Assembly: GCA_902796035.1 (NCBI GenBank)
Contig: CADBNR010000030.1
Location: 1 to 42,984 of the forward strand
Source: an uncultured Bacteroidales bacterium
GTDB taxonomy: Bacteria; Bacteroidota; Bacteroidia; Bacteroidales; Muribaculaceae
Direction of reading: 5' to 3'
Length of the DNA stretch: 42,984 nucleotides
Shown: one piece after another, positions 28,555 to 36,620 of the stretch
Layout of the letters: each line of letters starts with the position of its first letter
Numbering within the stretch: the first letter of the stretch is position 1
Notes under the pieces: model-generated
Database searches by the model: none
What the model was told of the DNA's origin: nothing
The model's input: the letters and a program-made list of their open reading frames with translations, nothing else
Translations under genes and position numbers: made by a program

Positions 28555-30055
28555 GTTCCAGAATCTGGTTGATTATATAATCCTCTCCTAAAATGGCATC
28601 CACGGTCTTGATGGCCGTCAGCGGTACGCCACAGATGCCGTGCAGCATCACGTTCTGGCCGGTGAGGTACAGGTTCGAGAGCTTGGTGCGCACCGGTATC
28701 TGCGAATAGAGTATGTCCTCCGAATCGTAGGTATAGCCGAACATCGAGCCCTCCTTTACATTGTAATAGTCGCGGATGGTGAGCGGCGAGGCGGCATAAA
28801 TCTTGTGTATGCACTTGCGGATGTCCGGGTAGATGGTTTCAAGCGCGTCGATCAGTTTTGCGCCGCAGTCCTGTTTCCAGTCCAGGTAATCCTGACCGCG
28901 CCGGCCTGAAGCGGTGTCTTCCCACTGACGAACCTCGTCGAATTCCATGGGGCAGTGTATCAGCAATCGAGAAGCGAACGGGCCCTGCTCCGGCTCCGGC
29001 GGCGTCATATAGAGGAATCCGTGCGGCCAGCGGTTCTGGTTCTCCTCGTGCGTGGCCTGGTTCCACATCATGCCGTAGTCGCGCAGGTAATATCCGGTGT
29101 AGGGTATGTAGGGGAACCTGTCGGGTTTCAGATCGATATACAATGAGAAAGCCGAGAATGAATTGGGTATGCTGTTGAGGCGGTTGGTGAACGCCGTGGT
29201 GAATGTCTTGGGCGGCAGAATCTTCAGCAGCGACACGGGATGTATGGAGGATATCACCAACTGCGGCGTGAAGGTGCGTCCGGACTTCGTGGTTACGGCC
29301 GTGATGGTTTTGTTTTCGACAGTGATGGCTTGCACGGGGTCGCCGGCTATTACCTGTCCGCCACGGTCGGTGATGCACCGGGCCAGCGCGTCGGCCAGCT
29401 GCTGGCTGCCGCCCACGAAGCGAGACGCGCCGGAAATGAACAGCACGTTGATCAGGGCATGGACGTATGCCGGCGAATGCCCGGGAGTGCCGCTATATAT
29501 CGGATTCAGGTATGCCAAGAGTTCACGAAGCACCTCGTTGCGCACGTGCTTGGCTATAAGACGGTCGGCAGGCATACTGAACCGCCCGTATTCCCCGGTC
29601 ATGTCGGCAATGCCGGGGCGGAGATTGAACAGCGGTATGCGTTCCGTAATGTCGAACAGCTCATCGATATAGGCTTTGATACCTTCTTCTTCTTCAGGAA
29701 ACTGCGTGGCAAGTACCTTGACGAAATTCTCCCGCCCCGAGCCTATGACGTACGACTTGCCGTCCTTGCCGTAATAGATGCGGTCGGTGCAGTAGGGGTT
29801 GAGGTGCTCTATCTTCAGCCGGTCAAGGATGCCGAGGTAATCGCATATCCTGGACAGGTTGCCCCCGGGCTGGAATCCGCCCATGATGTGCATACCGGTC
29901 TCAAACAGTTTGTCGCCGCGCCGGAAGCATTGCAGACCGCCGCCGATGGTGGCGTTTTTCTCTATCACAGTCACCTTATATCCGTTGCGCGCTAATAGCG
30001 CTCCGGTGAAAAGTCCGCCGAGTCCGGCTCCGATTATCAGGCAAGTCTTGTCCAT
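28541..30055 (-). CDS. FAD-dependent oxidoreductase, phytoene-desaturase (CrtI)-like
   Basis: A 504-residue flavoprotein. The ATG at 30055, 5 nt after the previous stop, gives MDKTCLIIGAGLGGLFTG, with the GxGxxG dinucleotide fold at the very N-terminus, then VTVIEKNATIGGGLQ. This rejects the 27-codon upstream extension. The pattern continues with GMHIMGGF and the conserved C-terminal NLYLTGQNVMLHGICGVP of the CrtI/amine-oxidase superfamily. Family members desaturate, isomerise or saturate polyene chains; flexirubin-type clusters carry such genes too. A role in tailoring the polyene chain is plausible but unproven. It may be peripheral on the membrane. Confidence 0.88.
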   Translation of the reverse strand: MDKTCLIIGAGLGGLFTGALLARNGYKVTVIEKNATIGGGLQCFRRGDKLFETGMHIMGGFQPGGNLSRICDYLGILDRLKIEHLNPYCTDRIYYGKDGKSYVIGSGRENFVKVLATQFPEEEEGIKAYIDELFDITERIPLFNLRPGIADMTGEYGRFSMPADRLIAKHVRNEVLRELLAYLNPIYSGTPGHSPAYVHALINVLFISGASRFVGGSQQLADALARCITDRGGQVIAGDPVQAITVENKTITAVTTKSGRTFTPQLVISSIHPVSLLKILPPKTFTTAFTNRLNSIPNSFSAFSLYIDLKPDRFPYIPYTGYYLRDYGMMWNQATHEENQNRWPHGFLYMTPPEPEQGPFASRLLIHCPMEFDEVRQWEDTASGRRGQDYLDWKQDCGAKLIDALETIYPDIRKCIHKIYAASPLTIRDYYNVKEGSMFGYTYDSEDILYSQIPVRTKLSNLYLTGQNVMLHGICGVPLTAIKTVDAILGEDYIINQILEHERN

Positions 30056-30060
30056 AGCGT

Positions 30061-31995
30061 CTACAAGGGTTGTAACAGACCCTCGTCGGTAAGTGAGAAT
30101 GAGATGTCGGCCTCCGACTGCGCGTCCTCGGGCCACACCGTGTGAATGAAATGTAAGTTATCGGGGATGTGCGGCGTATTGACCGCCACATCGTATTGTT
30201 CCAGGGATTCGATATATGCCGAGACCTGCACGTCGGGATGTACCATAGCAAACAGCAGCGGCACCACGCCGATACCGGCATTGTGTATTGCCACCGAGCG
30301 GCATGAAGCGGGCAGATGGTCTATGGCCATGGAATAGTTGTCGGCCTGACGCAGCGCGCGCTTGCATTCCGACACTGTCTTCCATCCGCGCCATGCGTAT
30401 TTGTAAAGGACGAGAGGAATGAAGTATTCCGTATTCTCCTTGCGCCGGGCGGTTTTATTGTATGCCTCGCAGATAGTGGCCCGTGCGCGGGAAGCCTGCT
30501 TCAGTATCGTCAGTGGCGACTCCGGGTCGTATGGAATGCGGTCGAGCACTTCTATCGAGATGTCGCCCTTGCGCAGCATGAAGTCGAGTTTCGGCAGCAC
30601 GTGTCCGGCGCCGTGAAGCACTAACGGCAGTACGTCCAACTCCAGCTCGCGCGCCAGGTGGAACGCGCCCTGATGGAACCGCGCTATAGTGCAGTCCACC
30701 GAACGGGTGCCCTCAGGGAACACCATGATGGAATAACCCCGGTCGCGCAGGTCGCGCAGCTTGGGCAACAGGTTGTCTATGCCGGCCGAAACGGGATAAT
30801 ATTCGGCATAGCGTATCATGTCGCCGAACACCGAATTGTTCCATACCCAGTCGTTGGTCAGGAATACGATCTTGGGATAGAGGGCCATAATCACCGGGAG
30901 GTCCAGGTGCGACTGATGGTTGCAGACAATCAGCGCCGGCTTCCTGAAATCCTCCTTGTCGTTTATGTACGTCACGGGCGAGGCCGCGGGCAGATGGTTG
31001 CCTATGTATCGCGCCACATCCTGCAGCTTGCGGTGGTAGCGTGTGCGTTTCTTTTCGTTTGGTCTGCCGAACTTGAACAATGCGATGCCTAAGGGAGTGA
31101 GCACCCCCAGGCAGCTGACCAGATAGAACGACAGTGCATAGAGCGAGCGGAACAGGCGGCGCAATGTCATGGCCGCTGGCTTACGCTCGCCTTTCTTGCG
31201 CGTGAAGAATTTCCACTCACGGCCGAAGGCCCGTTTCTGCCGGAAGTAATACCATGTGCGGACCGGGATGCCGTAGACGATGGCTGCGACGCAGAGTATA
31301 GTGTTCAATATGCTGATGCGCGTGAAGTCGAGAGCCGGCTTGAAATGCGACACGCGCTCGGACTGCGGGGGATAATACACATCGATGGGCACCGACACGA
31401 TCCTTACACCGTTCCATGCCGCGAACACCAACAGTTCCAGCTCGGCCTCGTATCGGTAAGTGAGCATCCGGAGTCCGTGCAGATGCTTAAGCGGATATAC
31501 GCGATAGCCGGTCTGGGTGTCGGTCAGATTCCTGCCCGTCTGGACACGGAACCAGAAGTTGGAAAACTTGTTGGCGAACGAACTCTTGCCGTTGATGTCC
31601 ACTCTGGTCAGGTCGCGGGCGCCGACCACGAGCGCGCCGGGATGCTCTATTACGGCCTGCACCATCTTCGGGATGTCGGAGGCGCGGTGCTGCCCGTCGG
31701 AATCGATGGTCATGGCATAATCGAATCCTCGTTGCCGCGCATGACTCAGCCCGGTTTTCAGAGCATACCCTTTGCCTCGGTTGCGAGGGTAGGACACAAT
31801 GTCGGCGCGATCCTTGAATTCGCGCAGCGCTTCTGCGGTGTTGTCTGTGCTGCCGTCGTTCACCACTATTACATCGGGGGCATATTCCAGCACATCGGTC
31901 AGTACATGGGCCAGCGTTCCGGCATTGTTGTATGTCGGGATAATCACGCAGATGCCGTGGCTGCGCATGGCCTTGCTGACTGACGATGCTGTCAT
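30061..31995 (-). CDS. Glycosyltransferase family 2 - lysophospholipid acyltransferase fusion with C-terminal Rossmann-like domain
   Basis: A 644-residue multidomain protein. Residues 12-235 are a GT-A glycosyltransferase of the dolichol-phosphate-mannose-synthase type (VIIPTYNNAGTL, VVNDGSTDNT, metal motif DSDGQH at 98-103). A membrane helix near 285-305 leads into an LPLAT acyltransferase with the catalytic NHQSHLD (H360, D365) and FPEGTR (426-431). A final domain (about 525-640) has YKYAWRGWKTVSECKRAL, then VAIHNAGIGVVPLLFAMVHP, and resembles the tail of the exporter at 23322. In aryl-polyene clusters such a fusion is thought to attach sugar and acyl groups to the polyene lipid. It starts by ATGA overlap with the dehydratase gene. 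Confidence 0.88.
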   Translation of the reverse strand: MTASSVSKAMRSHGICVIIPTYNNAGTLAHVLTDVLEYAPDVIVVNDGSTDNTAEALREFKDRADIVSYPRNRGKGYALKTGLSHARQRGFDYAMTIDSDGQHRASDIPKMVQAVIEHPGALVVGARDLTRVDINGKSSFANKFSNFWFRVQTGRNLTDTQTGYRVYPLKHLHGLRMLTYRYEAELELLVFAAWNGVRIVSVPIDVYYPPQSERVSHFKPALDFTRISILNTILCVAAIVYGIPVRTWYYFRQKRAFGREWKFFTRKKGERKPAAMTLRRLFRSLYALSFYLVSCLGVLTPLGIALFKFGRPNEKKRTRYHRKLQDVARYIGNHLPAASPVTYINDKEDFRKPALIVCNHQSHLDLPVIMALYPKIVFLTNDWVWNNSVFGDMIRYAEYYPVSAGIDNLLPKLRDLRDRGYSIMVFPEGTRSVDCTIARFHQGAFHLARELELDVLPLVLHGAGHVLPKLDFMLRKGDISIEVLDRIPYDPESPLTILKQASRARATICEAYNKTARRKENTEYFIPLVLYKYAWRGWKTVSECKRALRQADNYSMAIDHLPASCRSVAIHNAGIGVVPLLFAMVHPDVQVSAYIESLEQYDVAVNTPHIPDNLHFIHTVWPEDAQSEADISFSLTDEGLLQPL

Positions 31996-32369
31996 TGTTC
32001 CTGAAGTATTAACGAGAGTTTAGCCATCACGGTGTTGTCGGCGATGGAACGGGCCGCGGCCTGAAGCTTGACTGTGCCTGTATCCGAGCCGTCCGTAATC
32101 TTGCCGAATTCATAGTGCACATCGGGTGTGGCCTGCGGTTCCATTACGATCAGGAACTTGGCGTTCACCACTTCGCGGACGGAGTATTTCCGGCCACGCA
32201 GCGCGCCGAACAGCTCCACGGCCATCTGTACAATGCATACGCCCGGAGTGATAGGCTTTTCGGGGAAGTGTGCTTTATATATGACGCTGTCGGGCAGCAG
32301 ACGGATGTCGGCGGTCATGGCCTCCGGGTCCGTGCGCCCGATGCGGTATAAGTTATTGTTGAGGGTCAT
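31992..32369 (-). CDS. Hotdog-fold 3-hydroxyacyl-ACP dehydratase-like protein
   Basis: A 125-residue hotdog protein from the ATG at 32369; a TTG two codons earlier is also open. The signature HFPEKPITPGVCIVQMAVEL has the catalytic-type His of FabZ/FabA dehydratases and the following PG turn that starts the central helix. It would remove water from 3-hydroxyacyl-ACP to make double bonds of the polyene. It is the second such protein in the operon besides the one at 38160; aryl-polyene systems use a pair of dehydratase subunits. It overlaps both neighbours (17 nt and 4 nt). Confidence 0.85.
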   Translation of the reverse strand: MTLNNNLYRIGRTDPEAMTADIRLLPDSVIYKAHFPEKPITPGVCIVQMAVELFGALRGRKYSVREVVNAKFLIVMEPQATPDVHYEFGKITDGSDTGTVKLQAAARSIADNTVMAKLSLILQEQ

Positions 32370-32814
32370 TGGCAAGGGGAGTGAATGAATAGGAGATATC
32401 GTGCGACAGGTTGCGCACGGTCAGCGTGTCGCCTTTCTGAAGGACATCGTGCTTCTTCGGCATCCGGTCCGACAGACCGTACAGCCGGTCGAGGCAGACG
32501 CGCAGGTCGGCGCGCAGCACACGACGGATGTACCATTTGTCTAGGAACGATACCACGTGGTTCAGCTTGACCTTGCCCCGGCGTATGTCGTAGGTGAAGT
32601 CAATGGCCGAAACACCGAATTCGTTGATGATGCTGCCGGATATGGCATTGTTGTCCAGACGCGTGAGGGCCACGCCGGTCAGACCGGCCTTCTGCATGGC
32701 CATTTCGAAGCCATAGCGGAAGACGGTGTCCTGCGGCAGTGCGTCCGGGTTCTGACTGTATGCCGAGAGTCCGCCGGTAAGGAGCAGGCTAAGATATACT
32801 AAAAAGCGCGTCAT
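32353..32814 (-). CDS. Small exported protein of unknown function in the polyene operon
   Basis: A 153-residue protein with a signal peptide (MTRFLVYLSLLLTGGLSAYSQ), so it is periplasmic. The mature part (about 22-153) contains a beta-rich stretch (GVALTRLDNNAISGSIINEF, then AIDFTYDIRRGKVKL) and ends in short strands. I do not recognise a family. It overlaps the LolA-like gene by 26 nt and the dehydratase gene by 17 nt. Its place next to a LolA-like carrier suggests a part in moving or anchoring the product in the envelope. Small envelope proteins of unknown role are common in these clusters. Confidence 0.75.
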   Translation of the reverse strand: MTRFLVYLSLLLTGGLSAYSQNPDALPQDTVFRYGFEMAMQKAGLTGVALTRLDNNAISGSIINEFGVSAIDFTYDIRRGKVKLNHVVSFLDKWYIRRVLRADLRVCLDRLYGLSDRMPKKHDVLQKGDTLTVRNLSHDISYSFTPLANDPQQ

Positions 32815-33421
32815 TTACGGGCGAGGGTGTCTTTATGTTCTGAAGCTTTATCTCGGTGCGGTCGCCGTTCTTCTCATACAGCTCTATCTGCTGCACCTGA
32901 CAGTCCGTGCGGCGGAACTTCAATATGATTTTGGAGAACATCTGCTTGATATTCTTGCGTTTGGGTACGAGGGTCACATCCCATGTCGGTGCCGTCTCGT
33001 TGATGGCGATGGTGAAGTCGCCGGTGTCCGACAGGGCACGTCCCGTCACGGTGCTCATCATGATGCGGGCTATCTCCTTGAACAGCTTGTTGTTGCGGGT
33101 GTCTATCACGTCGTTGCGCTTGTTGTTGGCCACCGACACCTTCGCGCCGTTGAGGATGAAAGTGTATTTGTAAGGCGACACATATTCCCAGCGCAGTTTG
33201 TCGGGCTTGCGGTAATACATCTTGCCTTTCGACACCATTTTCTCGCGGAGCATGGCCAGATGCTTGGTCTGTGTGAAGTCGCAGGTCATGGAGGGCATCT
33301 TTGCCGCGGCCGCATTGATCTTGGCTGCGGTTTCCTTATATCGTGCGCCGGTCAGTGTCGCCGGGAATACGGGCAGCGACATCACGACAAGCATTGTGAG
33401 CAAAAGCAGTTTCTTCATCAT
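32789..33421 (-). CDS. LolA-like outer-membrane lipoprotein/lipid carrier
   Basis: A 210-residue periplasmic carrier. The signal peptide (MMKKLLLLTMLVVMSLPVFPA) is followed by the LolA-type start (SMTCDFTQTKHLAMLREKMVS) and the hallmark GKMYYRKPDKLRWEYVSPY of the half-barrel that holds lipid chains. Operon-encoded LolA-like proteins occur in aryl-polyene clusters, where they are thought to carry the polyene lipid across the periplasm; the general LolA of the cell is probably elsewhere. It follows the small transporter gene by 8 nt. Confidence 0.87.
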   Translation of the reverse strand: MMKKLLLLTMLVVMSLPVFPATLTGARYKETAAKINAAAAKMPSMTCDFTQTKHLAMLREKMVSKGKMYYRKPDKLRWEYVSPYKYTFILNGAKVSVANNKRNDVIDTRNNKLFKEIARIMMSTVTGRALSDTGDFTIAINETAPTWDVTLVPKRKNIKQMFSKIILKFRRTDCQVQQIELYEKNGDRTEIKLQNIKTPSPVNDALFSIS

Positions 33422-33429
33422 CTTCTAAT

Positions 33430-33786
33430 TCATTTATAAGCCACGAGGGCGCATCCGGCCATGATCAGGAACACACCGATCCAGCGTGTCATCGGCACCG
33501 TCTCGTGAAATACCAGTATGGCCATGAACGCGGCTATCACGTAGCTGATGCTCGCCAGCGGATAGGCCATGCTGAGAGGGTAGTGCTTCAGTATGTACAT
33601 CCACAGGATGGACGCGCCGGCAAACAGGGCGCCGCAGGCGGCGAATGCCCAGTTCGTAAGCAGGCTCAGCCAGAATTCGGACGTCCAGGAGAAGGCCGGC
33701 ATACGAGCCAGCGCAATCTTCAGGGCGACCTGACCCACGGCCAGCATCAGGCTTTGAAGCACGGAGAGTCCTATCAGCAGCCACAT
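33430..33786 (-). CDS. Four-helix SMR/EamA-like small membrane transporter
   Basis: A 118-residue protein with four membrane helices (about 2-23, 38-62, 68-90, 96-117) and the typical LAYPLASISYVIAAFMAI-like pattern of the EmrE/EamA half-transporter family (here from about residue 74, MAYPLASISYV). Relatives such as ArnE/F flip undecaprenyl-phosphate-linked sugars. In this cluster it could flip a polyprenyl-sugar donor or the lipid product. It overlaps the preceding ketosynthase-like gene by 13 nt. The substrate is inference. Confidence 0.8.
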   Translation of the reverse strand: MWLLIGLSVLQSLMLAVGQVALKIALARMPAFSWTSEFWLSLLTNWAFAACGALFAGASILWMYILKHYPLSMAYPLASISYVIAAFMAILVFHETVPMTRWIGVFLIMAGCALVAYK

Positions 33787-34589
33787 GGCGAGGCGAGAGT
33801 TAGTTTAATCAGCGAGACCGAATTCCCGGCCCGTGTCACGACCAGGGCCGATTCCATATAATTGGCTTGAGCCGAGAGCGTTTCTAAGGCCGAGCAGATT
33901 CCTTCGGCATCGGCATCGGTACAGTACGAGTCATCACTGTTAAATATCACATTGGAATTCATACTCGTAATAGCAGATTCAAGCTTCTTGGGATCGGGAC
34001 TGTGTAATATAATGACCTTCTCGACCTCGATTGGTTTATCGCCAAGGGGTTCGGATGCGAGCATAAACGCGGCGGATGCCTCGCGGAAATCGGAAGGAGC
34101 TATTTCGGGATGCGCTGCGTGGCGAATCTTTCTGATGGCGTCGGTCAGCTCATCGTGGCAGCCTACCAAGGCGTTGTTTATCTCGCCGGCGCGGATCTGC
34201 AGCCAGGCGTCGAGCAGAGCGCTGGTGAACGAGACGCCCCCCTGCGAATAGGTCATGTTGTAGCCGTGGCATTTCAGCAGGATGCCCGTCATGGAGGCGA
34301 TGGTGTTGTGGGTGGACTGCATGAACAGTGTGGGCTTCAGCAGTTGCTCGCCGTTGCGGCAGATGTCGGTCAGGAATTTCTCGGAATTCTCCATACAGCC
34401 CATGGCCGTGCCGGTGATGATGGCGTCGGGACATTCGATGCCGCTGTGACGCAGCGCTTCGAATGACGTGTACACGGCCCGTTTCAGGATGCGGCACATA
34501 CGGCGCGCCTCGCCGGGCGTCACATATTTCCTGACATCGGCTTCCTCGTCGTGCAGACAGCTGCCGGATATGATGTAGCATTTGTTCAT
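33774..34589 (-). CDS. Short ketosynthase-like protein without active-site Cys (chain-length-factor-like)
   Basis: A 271-residue protein related to the N-terminal part of beta-ketoacyl synthases (AIITGTAMGCMENSEKFL; LLKCHGYNMTYSQGGVSF; AGEINNALVGCHDELTD). Where active ketosynthases have TACSS, this protein has YSQGGVSF, so the nucleophilic Cys is missing and a Gln is nearby, as in chain-length factors of aromatic polyketide systems. It directly follows the full ketosynthase (4-nt gap), the arrangement of a KS-CLF pair. In characterised aryl-polyene systems a short KS-like partner helps the KS set chain length; the same role is likely here. It lacks the second half of the thiolase fold. Confidence 0.82.
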   Translation of the reverse strand: MNKCYIISGSCLHDEEADVRKYVTPGEARRMCRILKRAVYTSFEALRHSGIECPDAIITGTAMGCMENSEKFLTDICRNGEQLLKPTLFMQSTHNTIASMTGILLKCHGYNMTYSQGGVSFTSALLDAWLQIRAGEINNALVGCHDELTDAIRKIRHAAHPEIAPSDFREASAAFMLASEPLGDKPIEVEKVIILHSPDPKKLESAITSMNSNVIFNSDDSYCTDADAEGICSALETLSAQANYMESALVVTRAGNSVSLIKLTLASPCGC

Positions 34590-34593
34590 GGCC

Positions 34594-35793
34594 TCATTCC
34601 GCTTTAGAGATTATCAACGCGCTGTCGTTGCCGCCGAATCCGAACGAATTGTTCATGACGTGCGTCAGCTTTATATCGAACATCGTCGTGGTGACGGGCG
34701 CATGGTGGGGGTCGGTGGGGTTGACGCATCTCAGTGATGCCGGCACGAACGAGTGGCGCAGCGCCAATATCGAGATTACGGCCTCGATGGCTCCCGATGC
34801 ACTTGTGGTGTGGGCCGTGAAGCCCTTGGTCGACGAATAGTAAGGCACCTTGCCGGGCCATATACGTTTTATGGCTGCCAGCTCCGAATCGTCGTTGTTT
34901 GGAGTGCCGGTACCGTGGGTGTTGATATATGAGATGTCTTCGGGACGTAGACCTGCCGATTTCAAAGCCTTGGACATGGCCAAGAAGGGCCCTTCGCCGT
35001 CCTCGGACGTGGCGGTCTGATGGAAGGCGTCACAGGCGTTGCCGTAGCCGGACAGTATAGCCAGAGGTTTTGCTCCGCGTCGGCGTGCCGATTCCTCGCT
35101 TTCCAGCACAAGGTATGCCGCTCCTTCGCCGAGGTTGATGCCGCAGTGGGTGCTGTCGAACGGCGTGCAAGGTTGTGACGACAGTATCATCAGCGTGTTG
35201 AAGCCGTTGAAATGGAACCTGGACAATGCCTCGGTGCCACCGGCGATGACGCGGTCGGCAAGGCCGGCCTTGATCATGTTGGCGCCCAATATCATGGCGT
35301 TGGCAGCCGAGGAACAGGCCGTGGACGTTGTCGTTACCATTCGGAACGGCCCGCACATCGACGCCATCAGGTCGGTGGCGCTGCCGCAGTCGTTGTATTG
35401 CAGATTCCGAGCGGACTCGCCCTCGAAGTCGTTCTGCAACGCCTCGGCGAAATGCTTTTCTGTATAATCCATGCCGCCCACGGTGGTGCCGTTGATCAGC
35501 ACGTCGTCGCGCAGGACGTCGGGCGACAGACCGGCGTCGGCTATGGCCTCGCGGGCCGCAATGGCTCCGATCATGACGGTGCGCATCCGGCTTACAGGTG
35601 CTTCGGCCCGGAGCATGGCGGCTAACTCGGCGTCAGATGCCGGTACCTCGCCGGCGGGCAGGTCACGATGAACCGTATCGAGATACTTCACCGTTCCGAT
35701 GCCCGAACGCGATTCGCGCAAGGCCGTCAGCATGGCGTCGACACCTATGCCAAGCGCCGACACTATCCCCATACCCGTCACATATATCTTCAT
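34594..35793 (-). CDS. Beta-ketoacyl-ACP synthase (FabF-like), catalytically complete
   Basis: A 399-residue condensing enzyme that elongates the polyene chain with malonyl-ACP. All catalytic residues are visible: Cys160 in TTTSTACSSAANA, His293 in NTHGTGTPNNDDSE, Lys323 in SSTKGF and His328 in AHTTSASG. The start MKIYVTGMGIVSALG is typical of FabF. It lies 15 nt after the acyl carrier protein gene and 4 nt before its Cys-less partner, so the three are probably made together. Length is slightly below the E. coli FabF length of 413. Confidence 0.93.
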   Translation of the reverse strand: MKIYVTGMGIVSALGIGVDAMLTALRESRSGIGTVKYLDTVHRDLPAGEVPASDAELAAMLRAEAPVSRMRTVMIGAIAAREAIADAGLSPDVLRDDVLINGTTVGGMDYTEKHFAEALQNDFEGESARNLQYNDCGSATDLMASMCGPFRMVTTTSTACSSAANAMILGANMIKAGLADRVIAGGTEALSRFHFNGFNTLMILSSQPCTPFDSTHCGINLGEGAAYLVLESEESARRRGAKPLAILSGYGNACDAFHQTATSEDGEGPFLAMSKALKSAGLRPEDISYINTHGTGTPNNDDSELAAIKRIWPGKVPYYSSTKGFTAHTTSASGAIEAVISILALRHSFVPASLRCVNPTDPHHAPVTTTMFDIKLTHVMNNSFGFGGNDSALIISKAE

Positions 35794-35808
35794 GCCGTGT
35801 GCAGATCC

Positions 35809-36066
35809 TTATTTCTTGCGGTTCTTGCTGACGTAGTCGGCGATGCTGGCAACGGAGCTGAATATCTTCTTGCCCTCGGCCGGATTGCCTAACTTGATGC
35901 CGTATTCGCGTTCCATCAGCACTATCAGCTCAAGGGCGTCGATGGAGTCAAGGCCAAGGCCCTCGCCGAACAGGGGTGCGTCGGCGTCGATGTCAGCCGG
36001 GGTCATGTCCTCGAGGTTCAGGGCCTCGATAATCTGTTCTTTCAGTTGGTTTATCAGTTCTTCCAT
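35809..36066 (-). CDS. Acyl carrier protein (first of two)
   Basis: An 85-residue acyl carrier protein from the ATG at 36066; the frame is open further upstream but would overlap the neighbour. The phosphopantetheine-attachment motif is GLDSIDALEL with the Ser near residue 39, preceded by an acidic helix and followed by the second helix MEREYGIKL. It carries the growing chain for the condensing enzymes around it. It sits between the half-ketosynthase gene (11 nt) and the ketosynthase (15 nt). The second carrier at 39514 has a slightly different motif (GIDSLDFVDI), which suggests separate jobs, for example starter versus chain. Confidence 0.93.
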   Translation of the reverse strand: MEELINQLKEQIIEALNLEDMTPADIDADAPLFGEGLGLDSIDALELIVLMEREYGIKLGNPAEGKKIFSSVASIADYVSKNRKK

Positions 36067-36077
36067 AGTTGAAGTAT

Positions 36078-36620
36078 TTAGTCTTTTATGTATAAATTCA
36101 ATATTGCCTGATAATTGTCGTCGTTTTCGTAATCCACCCAACCCGACACTATAAGCGGCGTGTCCGATTCGTCGAATGCAGCCTGCACGGTCCGCGTTTC
36201 CGCCTCGCTGTCGTATTCCGGCAGGACGTACATTGAGCTTTCTCCCTGCATCTTGTGGCGGATTGCTATTTCGCCGGTGACGATGTTAGCCAAGGTATAG
36301 ACGAACAGGGCCGGGGAGGGGTAGTAGTTCTCCGGGTCGCGGATGGTGTTCTCGTAATTGCGGTCGGTGGCCAGCGAGCCGGCGCGGCCGAAAAGTATTA
36401 CTGACCCTTCAGCCTTCTGTTCGGGCGTCAGGCCTTCCAACAGAATTTCGGCGGCTACGAATCCGGTCTTGCACAGACCGTCCATCTTGAAGAATTTGGG
36501 ATAGCCGTTACATACCTTGCGGTATATTTCCGACAGGGAAAGTCCGCAGAGCGAATCAATCCTGTTGCCGTCTGTATTCAAGCATCCGGGTTGTATCTCG
36601 ACTTGTTTCAGCAGTCTCAT
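36078..36620 (-). CDS. Second Cys-less ketosynthase-like protein
   Basis: A 180-residue protein from the ATG at 36620 (ATGA overlap with the previous stop). It looks like part of a ketosynthase: GLCKTGFVAAEILLEG, ILFGRAGSLATDRNYENTI, then LANIVTGEIAIRHKMQGESS. The last stretch aligns with the strand-helix before the catalytic Cys of ketosynthases, but no Cys follows (QGESSMYVLPEYD). The family occurs in flexirubin/aryl-polyene clusters of Bacteroidetes, where I know it only as a ketosynthase-like accessory protein. A non-catalytic partner of the upstream ketosynthase is likely. Confidence 0.78.
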   Translation of the reverse strand: MRLLKQVEIQPGCLNTDGNRIDSLCGLSLSEIYRKVCNGYPKFFKMDGLCKTGFVAAEILLEGLTPEQKAEGSVILFGRAGSLATDRNYENTIRDPENYYPSPALFVYTLANIVTGEIAIRHKMQGESSMYVLPEYDSEAETRTVQAAFDESDTPLIVSGWVDYENDDNYQAILNLYIKD

